From: Chloroflexota bacterium
GTDB taxonomy: Bacteria > Chloroflexota > UBA5177 > JANWHV01
Direction of reading: 5' to 3'
Length of the DNA: 25,481 bases
Assembly (NCBI GenBank): GCA_025924845.1
Contig: JAICHN010000015.1
Span: 1 to 25,481, forward strand
Shown here: positions 15,348-23,713 of the stretch, in pieces
Layout: each line of letters begins with the position of its first letter
Position numbering within the stretch: position 1 is the first letter of the stretch
Made by a program: the position numbers and the translations under genes
Notes under the pieces: model-generated
What the model was told of the DNA's origin: nothing
The model's database searches: none
What the model saw: the letters and a program-made list of their open reading frames with translations, nothing else

Positions 15348-15989
15348 TCAAGTATCGGCGAGCCGCTCCACCCACAACTGGTCGACCGCCGCCCGCGTCG
15401 CTCGGTAGTCGAAGCCCCGCCTGGTAAGGTAGCCGGCCATGCGCCGCCGGAAGGTTTCCTCATCCAGGGCAAACATGGAGCGGAGCCGTTTGCGGCCCGC
15501 GTCGAGTGCGAGGCCCGCCTCATCGCCCATCTCGGCGCCGGCAAAGGTTTGGTCAATCACCTCGCGATTCACCCCTTTACGCCGCAGTTCCTGCTCGAGA
15601 ACGCGCGCCGATCGCGGGCTGAATGCGGTGCGATTCTCCACCCAGAGCGCGGCAAAGCGCCGGTCATCCAGCAGGCCCTGGTGCTCCAGCTCGGCCAGCG
15701 CGGCGTCGATGATCTCCGGTTCGAGCTGCGCGCGACGGAGGCGCACACGAACTTCTCCCGCCGTTCTAGGCCGGTGCGCCAGGAAGCGGTTGGCGATGAC
15801 CAAGGCTTCACCCATGCGGGCCGAGGCCCGCAGTTCGGCCACAGCCTCGTCGGTCAAGGTCATGCCGACCCTAAGGCCAAGCTGATCGGCCACTCGCTGG
15901 GGAACGGCGCCGAGCGATTGCCCATCCACCTCCAGGTCCAGGTATCCTGAAGGTCGGGTGGCCGGGAAGATATTGGTCAAAACGGCCAT
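15348..15989 (-). CDS. recX: Regulatory protein RecX
   Basis: Modulator that binds along RecA filaments and usually inhibits them; 213 aa, all helical in the conserved part. Typical features are the RecX three-helix repeats, with ANRFLAHRPRTAGEVRVRLRR, LEHQGLLDDRRFAALWVENR and the third repeat FRRRMAGYLTRRGFDYRATRAAVDQL near the C-terminus. Residues 1-70 (AVLTNIFPATRPSGYLDLEVDGQSLGAVP) are an extra N-terminal domain often seen in long RecX proteins. ATG 15989 has GGAGAG about six bases upstream. recA is not adjacent. A 7-bp inverted repeat at 16029-16049 lies in its upstream region. It is separated from the DAHP-synthase gene by 139 nt. Confidence 0.9.
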   Translation of the reverse strand: MAVLTNIFPATRPSGYLDLEVDGQSLGAVPQRVADQLGLRVGMTLTDEAVAELRASARMGEALVIANRFLAHRPRTAGEVRVRLRRAQLEPEIIDAALAELEHQGLLDDRRFAALWVENRTAFSPRSARVLEQELRRKGVNREVIDQTFAGAEMGDEAGLALDAGRKRLRSMFALDEETFRRRMAGYLTRRGFDYRATRAAVDQLWVERLADT

Positions 15990-16028
15990 GCACACTCTCC
16001 GGGGAATCCACTCGTAGCCATTACACGT

Positions 16029-16049
16029 AGTATGCCCAGGATGCATACT
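16029..16049. promoter_or_regulatory. Inverted repeat upstream of recX
   Basis: AGTATGC (16029-16035), seven-base spacer, GCATACT (16043-16049): perfect 7-bp arms on a 14-bp centre spacing, the geometry of an operator for a dimeric regulator. It sits 40-60 nt before the recX start and also about 40 nt before the -35 of the divergent promoter at 16089. On the minus strand the second arm could double as a -10 (CATACT). It does not match the LexA boxes I know. Confidence 0.4.
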
Positions 16050-16088
16050 TGGTACCAGGCCGGGACCGAATCAGGCGCGCGATCGGCC

Positions 16089-16118
16089 TTGACGTATAGC
16101 GAATCGCGCCGGTATCGT
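16089..16118 (+). promoter_or_regulatory. Promoter of the glycosyltransferase-NHL gene
   Basis: TTGACG (16089-16094), 18-nt spacer, TATCGT (16113-16118). Predicted start near 16125, leaving about a 34-nt leader before the ATG at 16159. Because the -10 covers the GTG at 16117, that upstream in-frame GTG cannot be the translation start. Confidence 0.65.
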
Positions 16119-16158
16119 GTGCCTGAATCCTGGGAGTACCGCGACGGAGGCCGACTGC

Positions 16159-19100
16159 ATGAAAAGCAATCCCACAGCGCGCCTGCGGGTGGCTTCCGCC
16201 TCGGCGCCCGACTATCCGGCGGATGACGCGCAGCCGAAGGAAAATCCCTTCTCCCGCATCTTTCCTCTTCCTAACCTCCCCACGCTGGATGTCGTGCTCA
16301 TCGCCGCCTTGCTGATTGGCGGGCTCTTCCTGCGCCTTGTGGTGCTGGGTGACCGGCCTTTGCATCACGACGAGAGCCTGCATGCCACCTATTCGTGGTA
16401 CCTCATGGGCGCACCCAATCCCCAATACAACTACGACCCCATGATGCACGGGCCACTGCAGTTCCACATGATCGCCTTCTTCTATTCGCTGTTCGGCTCC
16501 AGCCCCTTTACCGCTCGTCTGTGGTCCGTTACCTGTGGTACGGCGCTGATCGCCTTGCCCCTGCTGCTCTATCGGCAACTGGGTCGCTGGACCACCTTTA
16601 TTTTCATGGCCATGTTGTGCCTATCCCCGGTCACCCTCTACTTCAGTCGATTCGCGCGCGAGGATATGCAGTACGCGCTCTTCACGATTCTGCTCGTGGT
16701 GAGCATTATTCGCTTCGTACTCGACCACAAAGAGGAGCGCCCGGCCCACTATCGCTGGCTCTACGTCGTAGCCCTGGCCTTCATCATGGCCTATGCCGCC
16801 AAGGAGAGCATTTATCTCACCGCCGCCGTCTTGGGCGCGTTCATCGGGGCGCAACTGGCCCTGGAACTGGTAGAGGGATCCTGGTGGGCGGGGCCTGCCG
16901 CCGGCTTGGCCCTGATGGCGGCCGGCGCGCTTGGCCACCAGCTGAGCGTAGCGGCGCTTGGCGCGCTGGTAATTGCCGCGGTCCTGATCATTCAGCTCTG
17001 GGTAAGTCCAAAGTCAGGGATGCTGGCGGACGCCATGCGCGCCACGCCCTGGCGGGCCTGGACTATTTCGGGCGCCATCATCGTCCTCATGTTCGTCTTG
17101 CTCTACTGGCCGATTGGCCACCCCGCCTCCTGGGCGTTCATTCCGGGCAGTAATCAGGTCACCACGACCGTGGCAATCGAAGGGGCGCCGCCCTGCAATG
17201 ACTCCTCGCCCAACGGCGCGGGCTTTGTTGGTGGGCTCCCCCCCTGTCCCAAGTTCACCTACAGTACCGACGGTCTGCTCGGCGGCCTGCAGTACTGGCA
17301 GGAGCAGCAATTGGTGGCCCGCGGCGGTCAACCCTGGTTTTACTACCTTTTGATCATTCCCCTCTACGAATGGACCATCGTGCCTTTCGGGATCATCGGC
17401 GCCGTCTATATCCTACGAAAACGCCGCGACATGATGCATCTGCTCCTTCTCTGGTGGTTCGTCGCCACGCTGGCTATTTATTGCTATGCCTCGGAAAAGA
17501 TGCCCTGGAACTCACTGCACCTCGTGGTGCCTATGGCCGCGCTGGCGGCGATCGGCCTGTGGGTGTCGGTCACCCATGTAACCCGTTGGGTCCGCTATCT
17601 CGCAATCGTCGCCGCAGTGATCACCTCGTTGTTTACCCTCCATAACTCGTTCATGCTTTCCTATGTGAACGGGGCCAATCCGGTCGAGATGATGGTCTAC
17701 GTGCAGACCTCGAAGGACGTGCCCGCCGTTTACAGCGAAATGCAAGACATACAGTCGCATCTGAACGGCACCGCCCTGCATTTGCAAGTTGACAGTGACG
17801 ATACCTGGCCATGGGCATTCTATCTGCGGGATACGTCGAAGTTCTGGATTGACGCCTATCCGACCGTGCCCGCGGATTACAAGGTCCCCGATCAGCCGGT
17901 GCTCCTGGTCAGCGACAGCAACTACCCGCAAATGGCCACCTCGCTGTCCCAGCACTACGTGGCCTTCCGCGAAAATCTGCGCTGGTGGGGTCCGGAGGAA
18001 TACAAGGGCGCCTACGTCGATCGCTTCAATGCGCAGGGTAAGCGTGACTCTCGGCTGCAGCGCCTTGGTTTCTTCCTCAAGGATCTGGTAACGCCCAGCA
18101 CCTGGGGCCACATTTTGCAGTGGGAGGTGCAGCGCCGCCCCTTCACGCCGACCGCGTGGGACAACTATGGCAACCAGACCGACTTCTACTTCGTGGTCCG
18201 CAAGGATTTGGTGCAGTACCTCTCACCCAAGTATCAGCAAATGGCCAAGCAGCAGCTTGCGGCGGAGCAGCAGGCCGACCCGTTCCTCAACAAGATGCAC
18301 CCCTTGCAAGCCGATGCGGCCTACGGTCAGTCGGTGGCCGGAGGCACGTTCCAGAGCGCCGGACCGATCGCCGCCGATCCGCAAGGCAATTTGCTGGTCG
18401 GGGACCTCAGCGCCCATCGCATCGTAGTGCTTTCCCCTACCGGCAAGCTCATTCGGACAATCGGATCGGGAGGCAATGGCCCTGGCCAGTTCAACGCCAA
18501 GACGGCGCCCAGCATCGGCGGTATCGCCGTGGCCGCCAACGGCACCATTTACGCCACGGACACCTGGAACCAGCGGGTCGAGGAGTTTTCGCCCAACGGC
18601 ACCTTTATCCGCTCCTGGGGCCGAAGCAACTTTGATCAGACCAACCTCAAGCCGGGCGATTTCTATGGGCCGCGCGGTATCGCGGTGGCCCCCAATGGGA
18701 ACGTCTACGTAGCGGACACCGGCCATAAGCGCATTCAAGTGTTCGACCCGAACGGCAAGTTCCTGTCCGCCTTCGGCACCGCCGGAACCCAGCCTGGGCA
18801 GTTCAACGAGCCGAGCAGCGTGGCGATCGACGCCAAGGGCAACGTCTTCGTGGCCGACTTCTGGAACGAACGCGTACAGGAACTGACCGCCACCGGCACG
18901 CCGCTCATGATGTTCCCCGTGCAGGCATGGCAAGCGCAGAATTATGATGAGCCGCAGATCGCCGTGGATGGGGCCGGACGAATCTTCGTGCCCGATCCTC
19001 AGGGCTCGCGCATCCTGGTCTACACTCCGAAGGGCGCCGCCGATCTGGCCTGGGGCGGCTTCGGGACAGCGCTCGGTCAGCTTTCCAGGCCGCTTGCGGT

Positions 19101-19173
19101 GGTAAGCGCCGGCCATAACCTATTTGTCAACGATTCAGGGAACTCGCGCGTCCTGCGCTACACGGCGCCCTGA
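16159..19173 (+). CDS. GT-C glycosyltransferase (Agl23/TIGR03663-like) fused to an NHL-repeat domain
   Basis: Large membrane protein of 1004 aa. The N-terminal part (about 40-560) has some eleven hydrophobic segments; after the first (43-63) comes the GT-C acidic motif DRPLHHDESLHATYSWYL (Asp71, Glu72), then YDPMMHGPLQFH and FSRFAREDMQYALF, the pattern I know from the Agl23 'flippase-associated' family. About 560-720 is a soluble extracytoplasmic region. Residues 724-1004 contain six NHL-type repeats, each built like GIAVAPNGNVYVADTGHKRI followed by QVFDPNGKF, enough for a six-bladed propeller, probably outside the cell. ATG 16159 has GGAGG eight bases upstream and a promoter starts 70 nt before it. 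It heads a cluster with two small membrane proteins. Substrates are unknown. Confidence 0.85.
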   Translation: MKSNPTARLRVASASAPDYPADDAQPKENPFSRIFPLPNLPTLDVVLIAALLIGGLFLRLVVLGDRPLHHDESLHATYSWYLMGAPNPQYNYDPMMHGPLQFHMIAFFYSLFGSSPFTARLWSVTCGTALIALPLLLYRQLGRWTTFIFMAMLCLSPVTLYFSRFAREDMQYALFTILLVVSIIRFVLDHKEERPAHYRWLYVVALAFIMAYAAKESIYLTAAVLGAFIGAQLALELVEGSWWAGPAAGLALMAAGALGHQLSVAALGALVIAAVLIIQLWVSPKSGMLADAMRATPWRAWTISGAIIVLMFVLLYWPIGHPASWAFIPGSNQVTTTVAIEGAPPCNDSSPNGAGFVGGLPPCPKFTYSTDGLLGGLQYWQEQQLVARGGQPWFYYLLIIPLYEWTIVPFGIIGAVYILRKRRDMMHLLLLWWFVATLAIYCYASEKMPWNSLHLVVPMAALAAIGLWVSVTHVTRWVRYLAIVAAVITSLFTLHNSFMLSYVNGANPVEMMVYVQTSKDVPAVYSEMQDIQSHLNGTALHLQVDSDDTWPWAFYLRDTSKFWIDAYPTVPADYKVPDQPVLLVSDSNYPQMATSLSQHYVAFRENLRWWGPEEYKGAYVDRFNAQGKRDSRLQRLGFFLKDLVTPSTWGHILQWEVQRRPFTPTAWDNYGNQTDFYFVVRKDLVQYLSPKYQQMAKQQLAAEQQADPFLNKMHPLQADAAYGQSVAGGTFQSAGPIAADPQGNLLVGDLSAHRIVVLSPTGKLIRTIGSGGNGPGQFNAKTAPSIGGIAVAANGTIYATDTWNQRVEEFSPNGTFIRSWGRSNFDQTNLKPGDFYGPRGIAVAPNGNVYVADTGHKRIQVFDPNGKFLSAFGTAGTQPGQFNEPSSVAIDAKGNVFVADFWNERVQELTATGTPLMMFPVQAWQAQNYDEPQIAVDGAGRIFVPDPQGSRILVYTPKGAADLAWGGFGTALGQLSRPLAVVSAGHNLFVNDSGNSRVLRYTAP

Positions 19174-19199
19174 GGCGCGAAGGGAGGAGATCCAGTCCC

Positions 19200-19712
19200 A
19201 TGGGTAAGGTTCAAGATGTAATGGAGCAAATGCTGCTCGGCACACGGGTACGGCAGAATCACGCGCTGGAACATGCGACGATTTCGTTGCTCAGCCAGCG
19301 GAATCCAAAGAGCATGTTGCGTGGGCGGTCCACCGCGAACGGTTTCTACGTGTATGGGGAACTGGAGATAGCCGATCTGCGCGAATGCGCCGTTGAGGCG
19401 CTGCAACGGCTGCGCAACGGTGAGCCGGAAATGGCTATTCATCCGCGCTGCGGGACCAATCTGGCGGTGGCGGGCATGATGGCCGGCATCTCCTCGGTGC
19501 TGGCGGGCGAGATTCCGCCCCGGCGCAACCGCTATAGCCGAGCGGTGCTCGCCTCCCTGTGCTCGCTGTTCTTCGCGCCGCCGGTGGGAATGTACGTGCA
19601 GAAGCGCTTTACCACCCAAACGCCCACCGAAGGTATGACCATAGTGGACGTGGCCAAGCGCGGCATGATCGGCAGGCACAGCTACTTTGTGAGCACGTCT
19701 TTCAGCAAGTAA
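19200..19712 (+). CDS. Small membrane protein, DUF6391-like
   Basis: Protein of 170 aa. The N-terminal third carries the segment RQNHALEHATISLL, with two histidines and a glutamate that look like a conserved functional site; I associate this motif with DUF6391, recalled but not checked. Two hydrophobic segments follow, at about 95-115 (NLAVAGMMAGISSVLAG) and about 122-140 (AVLASLCSLFFAPPVGMYV), then a soluble tail containing TIVDVAKRGMIGRHSYFV. No signal peptide. ATG 19200 follows GGGAGGAG by about ten bases and lies 26 nt after the glycosyltransferase-NHL gene, so the two are likely an operon. The HALEH motif resembles metal-binding or hydrolase-type motifs, but a function cannot be given. 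Confidence 0.72.
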   Translation: MGKVQDVMEQMLLGTRVRQNHALEHATISLLSQRNPKSMLRGRSTANGFYVYGELEIADLRECAVEALQRLRNGEPEMAIHPRCGTNLAVAGMMAGISSVLAGEIPPRRNRYSRAVLASLCSLFFAPPVGMYVQKRFTTQTPTEGMTIVDVAKRGMIGRHSYFVSTSFSK

Positions 19713-19887
19713 TCCGTTGGCTGCCCCTGCCCAGCGAAGGCAGCGCTGCAGGCCGTCACGCGGCAAATAAATCTGGCTGCGTCTACTCCCAAAGGGGGGG
19801 TATGCGCCTGCCGTGGAGCCGTGTATACTTGCGGCCATACCGCCCTTGTTGAGCGGGCAGATTAACAGACGGAAGGGACAAAAGGTC

Positions 19888-20541
19888 GTGGCGTATAACC
19901 AGAGCATCGCGGCGCCATACGCGGGGTCTACTACCGGCTATCCGGTCCACGTTGAGTTTCCAATCCTCGAAAGCCACAACAAGTTCTACGCGATTCCCAT
20001 TGTTGGCTATGTCGTCCGATCAGTCATGCTCATCCCGTACATTATCGCCCTGATGGTATTGGCGCTGGTGGTCTCCGTGTGCCAATTGGTGGTTTGGATT
20101 CCCGTGATGACCGCCGGGCAATACCCGGCCTGGGCCTACAGGCTCAACTCCGGCTTGATTCGCTATGTGAAGCGGATGGCCTCGTTCCAATACGGCTTGA
20201 CCGACCGCTACCCGTCCTTCAGCCTCGAAGATCACCCTGGAGACGGCGATGCAATGGTGGTTGTCGAGCCGCAACAAACCTACAGCCGGTTCTGGGCCAT
20301 CCCCATTGTCGGCATTGTAGCCAAGGAGATCGTCCTCATACCCCACCTGATCATTCTGTACGTTCTGACCTATGTGGTGGGGATTGTGCAGTTGGTCACC
20401 TGGATACCGGTGCTCTTCGGAGGCAAGTATCCACTCTGGGGTTACCAGCTGGTCGGTGGTTACATTCGCTGGAGCGCGCGTGTCATGGCCTATGGCCTTG
20501 GCCTGAGCGACACCTATCCGCCGTTCAGCCTCTCCGAATAG
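19888..20541 (+). CDS. Membrane protein with two tandem DUF4389-like repeats
   Basis: Protein of 217 aa made of two copies of one unit. Residues 33-113 and 135-215 align over 81 positions without a gap and I count 42 identities. Each unit has a hydrophobic pair (FYAIPIVGYVVRSV and the following long hydrophobic run), then WIPVxxxGxYPxWxYxLxxGxIR and ends GLxDxYPxFSL, which is how I know DUF4389 proteins. So four membrane-associated helices in total. GTG 19888 follows GGAAGGGA by nine bases; the frame is open upstream to 19813 without a better start. It lies 175 nt after the DUF6391-like gene and is closed by the strong hairpin at 20563-20613. Function unknown for the family; the N-terminal 32 residues are soluble. 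Confidence 0.78.
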   Translation: MAYNQSIAAPYAGSTTGYPVHVEFPILESHNKFYAIPIVGYVVRSVMLIPYIIALMVLALVVSVCQLVVWIPVMTAGQYPAWAYRLNSGLIRYVKRMASFQYGLTDRYPSFSLEDHPGDGDAMVVVEPQQTYSRFWAIPIVGIVAKEIVLIPHLIILYVLTYVVGIVQLVTWIPVLFGGKYPLWGYQLVGGYIRWSARVMAYGLGLSDTYPPFSLSE

Positions 20542-20562
20542 ACCCGCCCTCACCGTCCGACC

Positions 20563-20613
20563 GAAAGAACGATGCCGCCCGCTCGGGAATCGAGCGGGCG
20601 GCATCGTTCTTTC
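20563..20613. terminator. Strong bidirectional intrinsic terminator
   Basis: A perfect 23-bp stem: 20563-20585 pairs with 20591-20613 around the loop GGAAT. The base of the stem is A-rich on the left (GAAAGAAC) and T-rich on the right (GTTCTTTC), so transcripts from either side end in a U-rich tract just after a GC-rich core. It lies 21 nt after the DUF4389-like gene and isolates the membrane cluster from the toxin-antitoxin genes. Confidence 0.85.
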
Positions 20614-20731
20614 TGGAATGCGGCTGGGACAGTCCACCTGGCCGGCCCGGTTCGCCCCGGTCGCGGCGCGTACGGTCTTGTATTGGCAGCTATGATGAAG
20701 TCTTGATACTGTCTGCGTGGCAGCACTAGGG

Positions 20732-20737
20732 TATAGT
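20732..20737 (+). promoter_or_regulatory. Possible -10 element of the toxin-antitoxin operon
   Basis: TATAGT at 20732-20737 lies 35 nt before the antitoxin ATG but has no convincing -35 at 16-18 nt. An alternative is TTGGCA (20683-20688) with GATACT (20705-20710) at 16 nt. Short repeated TATGC motifs (AGTATGCTTATGC, 20735-20747) directly follow and could be an antitoxin-binding site, as AbrB-type antitoxins usually repress their own promoter. Confidence 0.35.
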
Positions 20738-20772
20738 ATGCTTATGCGCTCACAGGAAAGGAGCAGATCGAC

Positions 20773-20988
20773 ATGATTCTGCAAAAGACGCGAAGAAGCG
20801 GGAACAGTCTGGCTGTGACCATCCCCAAGGACGTGGTCGACGAGCTAGGTTTGCACGAGGGAGACATGGTTGCCCTTGAGATCAATCGAGCCGAGGTAAA
20901 AGTCGAGATGAGGCCCCATGTACGCAAGGCGTTCGAGGCAGTCATGAGCGATTACGCCGCCGGCATCGCCTACCTTGCCGACAAATAA
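20773..20988 (+). CDS. AbrB/MazE-type antitoxin
   Basis: Antitoxin of 71 aa with a SpoVT-AbrB swapped-hairpin DNA-binding domain in the first 45 residues: RRSGNSLAVTIPKDVVDELGLHEGDMVALEI is diagnostic. The C-terminal part (about 47-71, VRKAFEAVMSDYAAGIAYLADK) would be the toxin-neutralising segment; it resembles tails of antitoxins that pair with Doc proteins. AAAGGAG stands nine bases before the ATG. Its TAA overlaps the toxin ATG by one base (TAATG), giving the antitoxin-first, translationally coupled order expected for a type II system. Autorepression is likely by family rule. Confidence 0.88.
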   Translation: MILQKTRRSGNSLAVTIPKDVVDELGLHEGDMVALEINRAEVKVEMRPHVRKAFEAVMSDYAAGIAYLADK

Positions 20989-21404
20989 TGTCCAACGAAG
21001 CGCCGCCACATGTTGACTACCTTACCCTGGCCGATATAGTGGTCATCCACCAGGATATGATGGCCAGGGTGGGCGCTTCCTCAATTCTCCATCAGCGGGG
21101 AGCATTGGAAGGCGCGGCCCATCGGCCAAGGAATGTCGCCTACTATGGACAGGCCGATCTCTTCGTTCAGGCGGCACACCTGATGGGCGGCATTGCACTG
21201 GCTCATGCCTTTGAGGATGGGAACAAGCGACTGGCCTATGCCTGTGGCCTGATCTTCCTTCGGCTGAACGGCATGCGGATCACCGGCTCCGCGGAAGCGA
21301 TCGCCGATCAAGTCCTCGCTATCGTGAATCGCGGCGCGCAGACGCTCGATGAGGCGAGCGCCGCCTGCGCCACATGGCTGGAAGCGCACGCGGAACCCGT
21401 CTGA
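20988..21404 (+). CDS. Doc-family toxin (Fic fold)
   Basis: Toxin of 138 aa. Doc proteins phosphorylate elongation factor EF-Tu and stop translation. The active-site motif is HAFEDGNKR (73-81), matching the Doc form HxFxDxNKR with His73 as base, Asp77 and the Asn79-Lys80-Arg81 nucleotide-binding end, so it looks catalytically intact. Upstream LHQRGALEGAAHRPRN resembles the Fic flap (LxxxGxLESAxxRP). It starts inside the antitoxin stop codon and has no ribosome-binding site of its own, so its synthesis depends on antitoxin translation. The antitoxin is of AbrB type and not Phd. Protein AMPylation as for larger Fic enzymes is less likely because the motif ends in NKR and not NGR. Confidence 0.88.
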   Translation: MSNEAPPHVDYLTLADIVVIHQDMMARVGASSILHQRGALEGAAHRPRNVAYYGQADLFVQAAHLMGGIALAHAFEDGNKRLAYACGLIFLRLNGMRITGSAEAIADQVLAIVNRGAQTLDEASAACATWLEAHAEPV

Positions 21405-23705
<2,301 letters not shown>

Positions 23706-23713
23706 GGAAGACC

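Noticed and set aside
15209..15556. Upstream extension of the DAHP-synthase reading frame by 116 residues
   Set aside because: It overlaps the 3' end of recX, looks low-complexity and basic, and GTG 15208 with AGAGG nine bases upstream begins the conserved domain.
16117..16158. Upstream GTG start for the glycosyltransferase-NHL gene
   Set aside because: The GTG lies within the -10 hexamer TATCGT, so it would not be transcribed; ATG 16159 has a good ribosome-binding site.
18223..19116. 297-codon open frame on the minus strand under the NHL repeats
   Set aside because: Its repeated look mirrors the NHL repeats on the other strand; no ribosome-binding site or family motif.
19720..19749. Terminator after the DUF6391-like gene
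   Set aside because: GCTGCC/GGCAGC and the palindrome GCAGCGCTGC give short stems only, with no T-tract, so termination is not supported.
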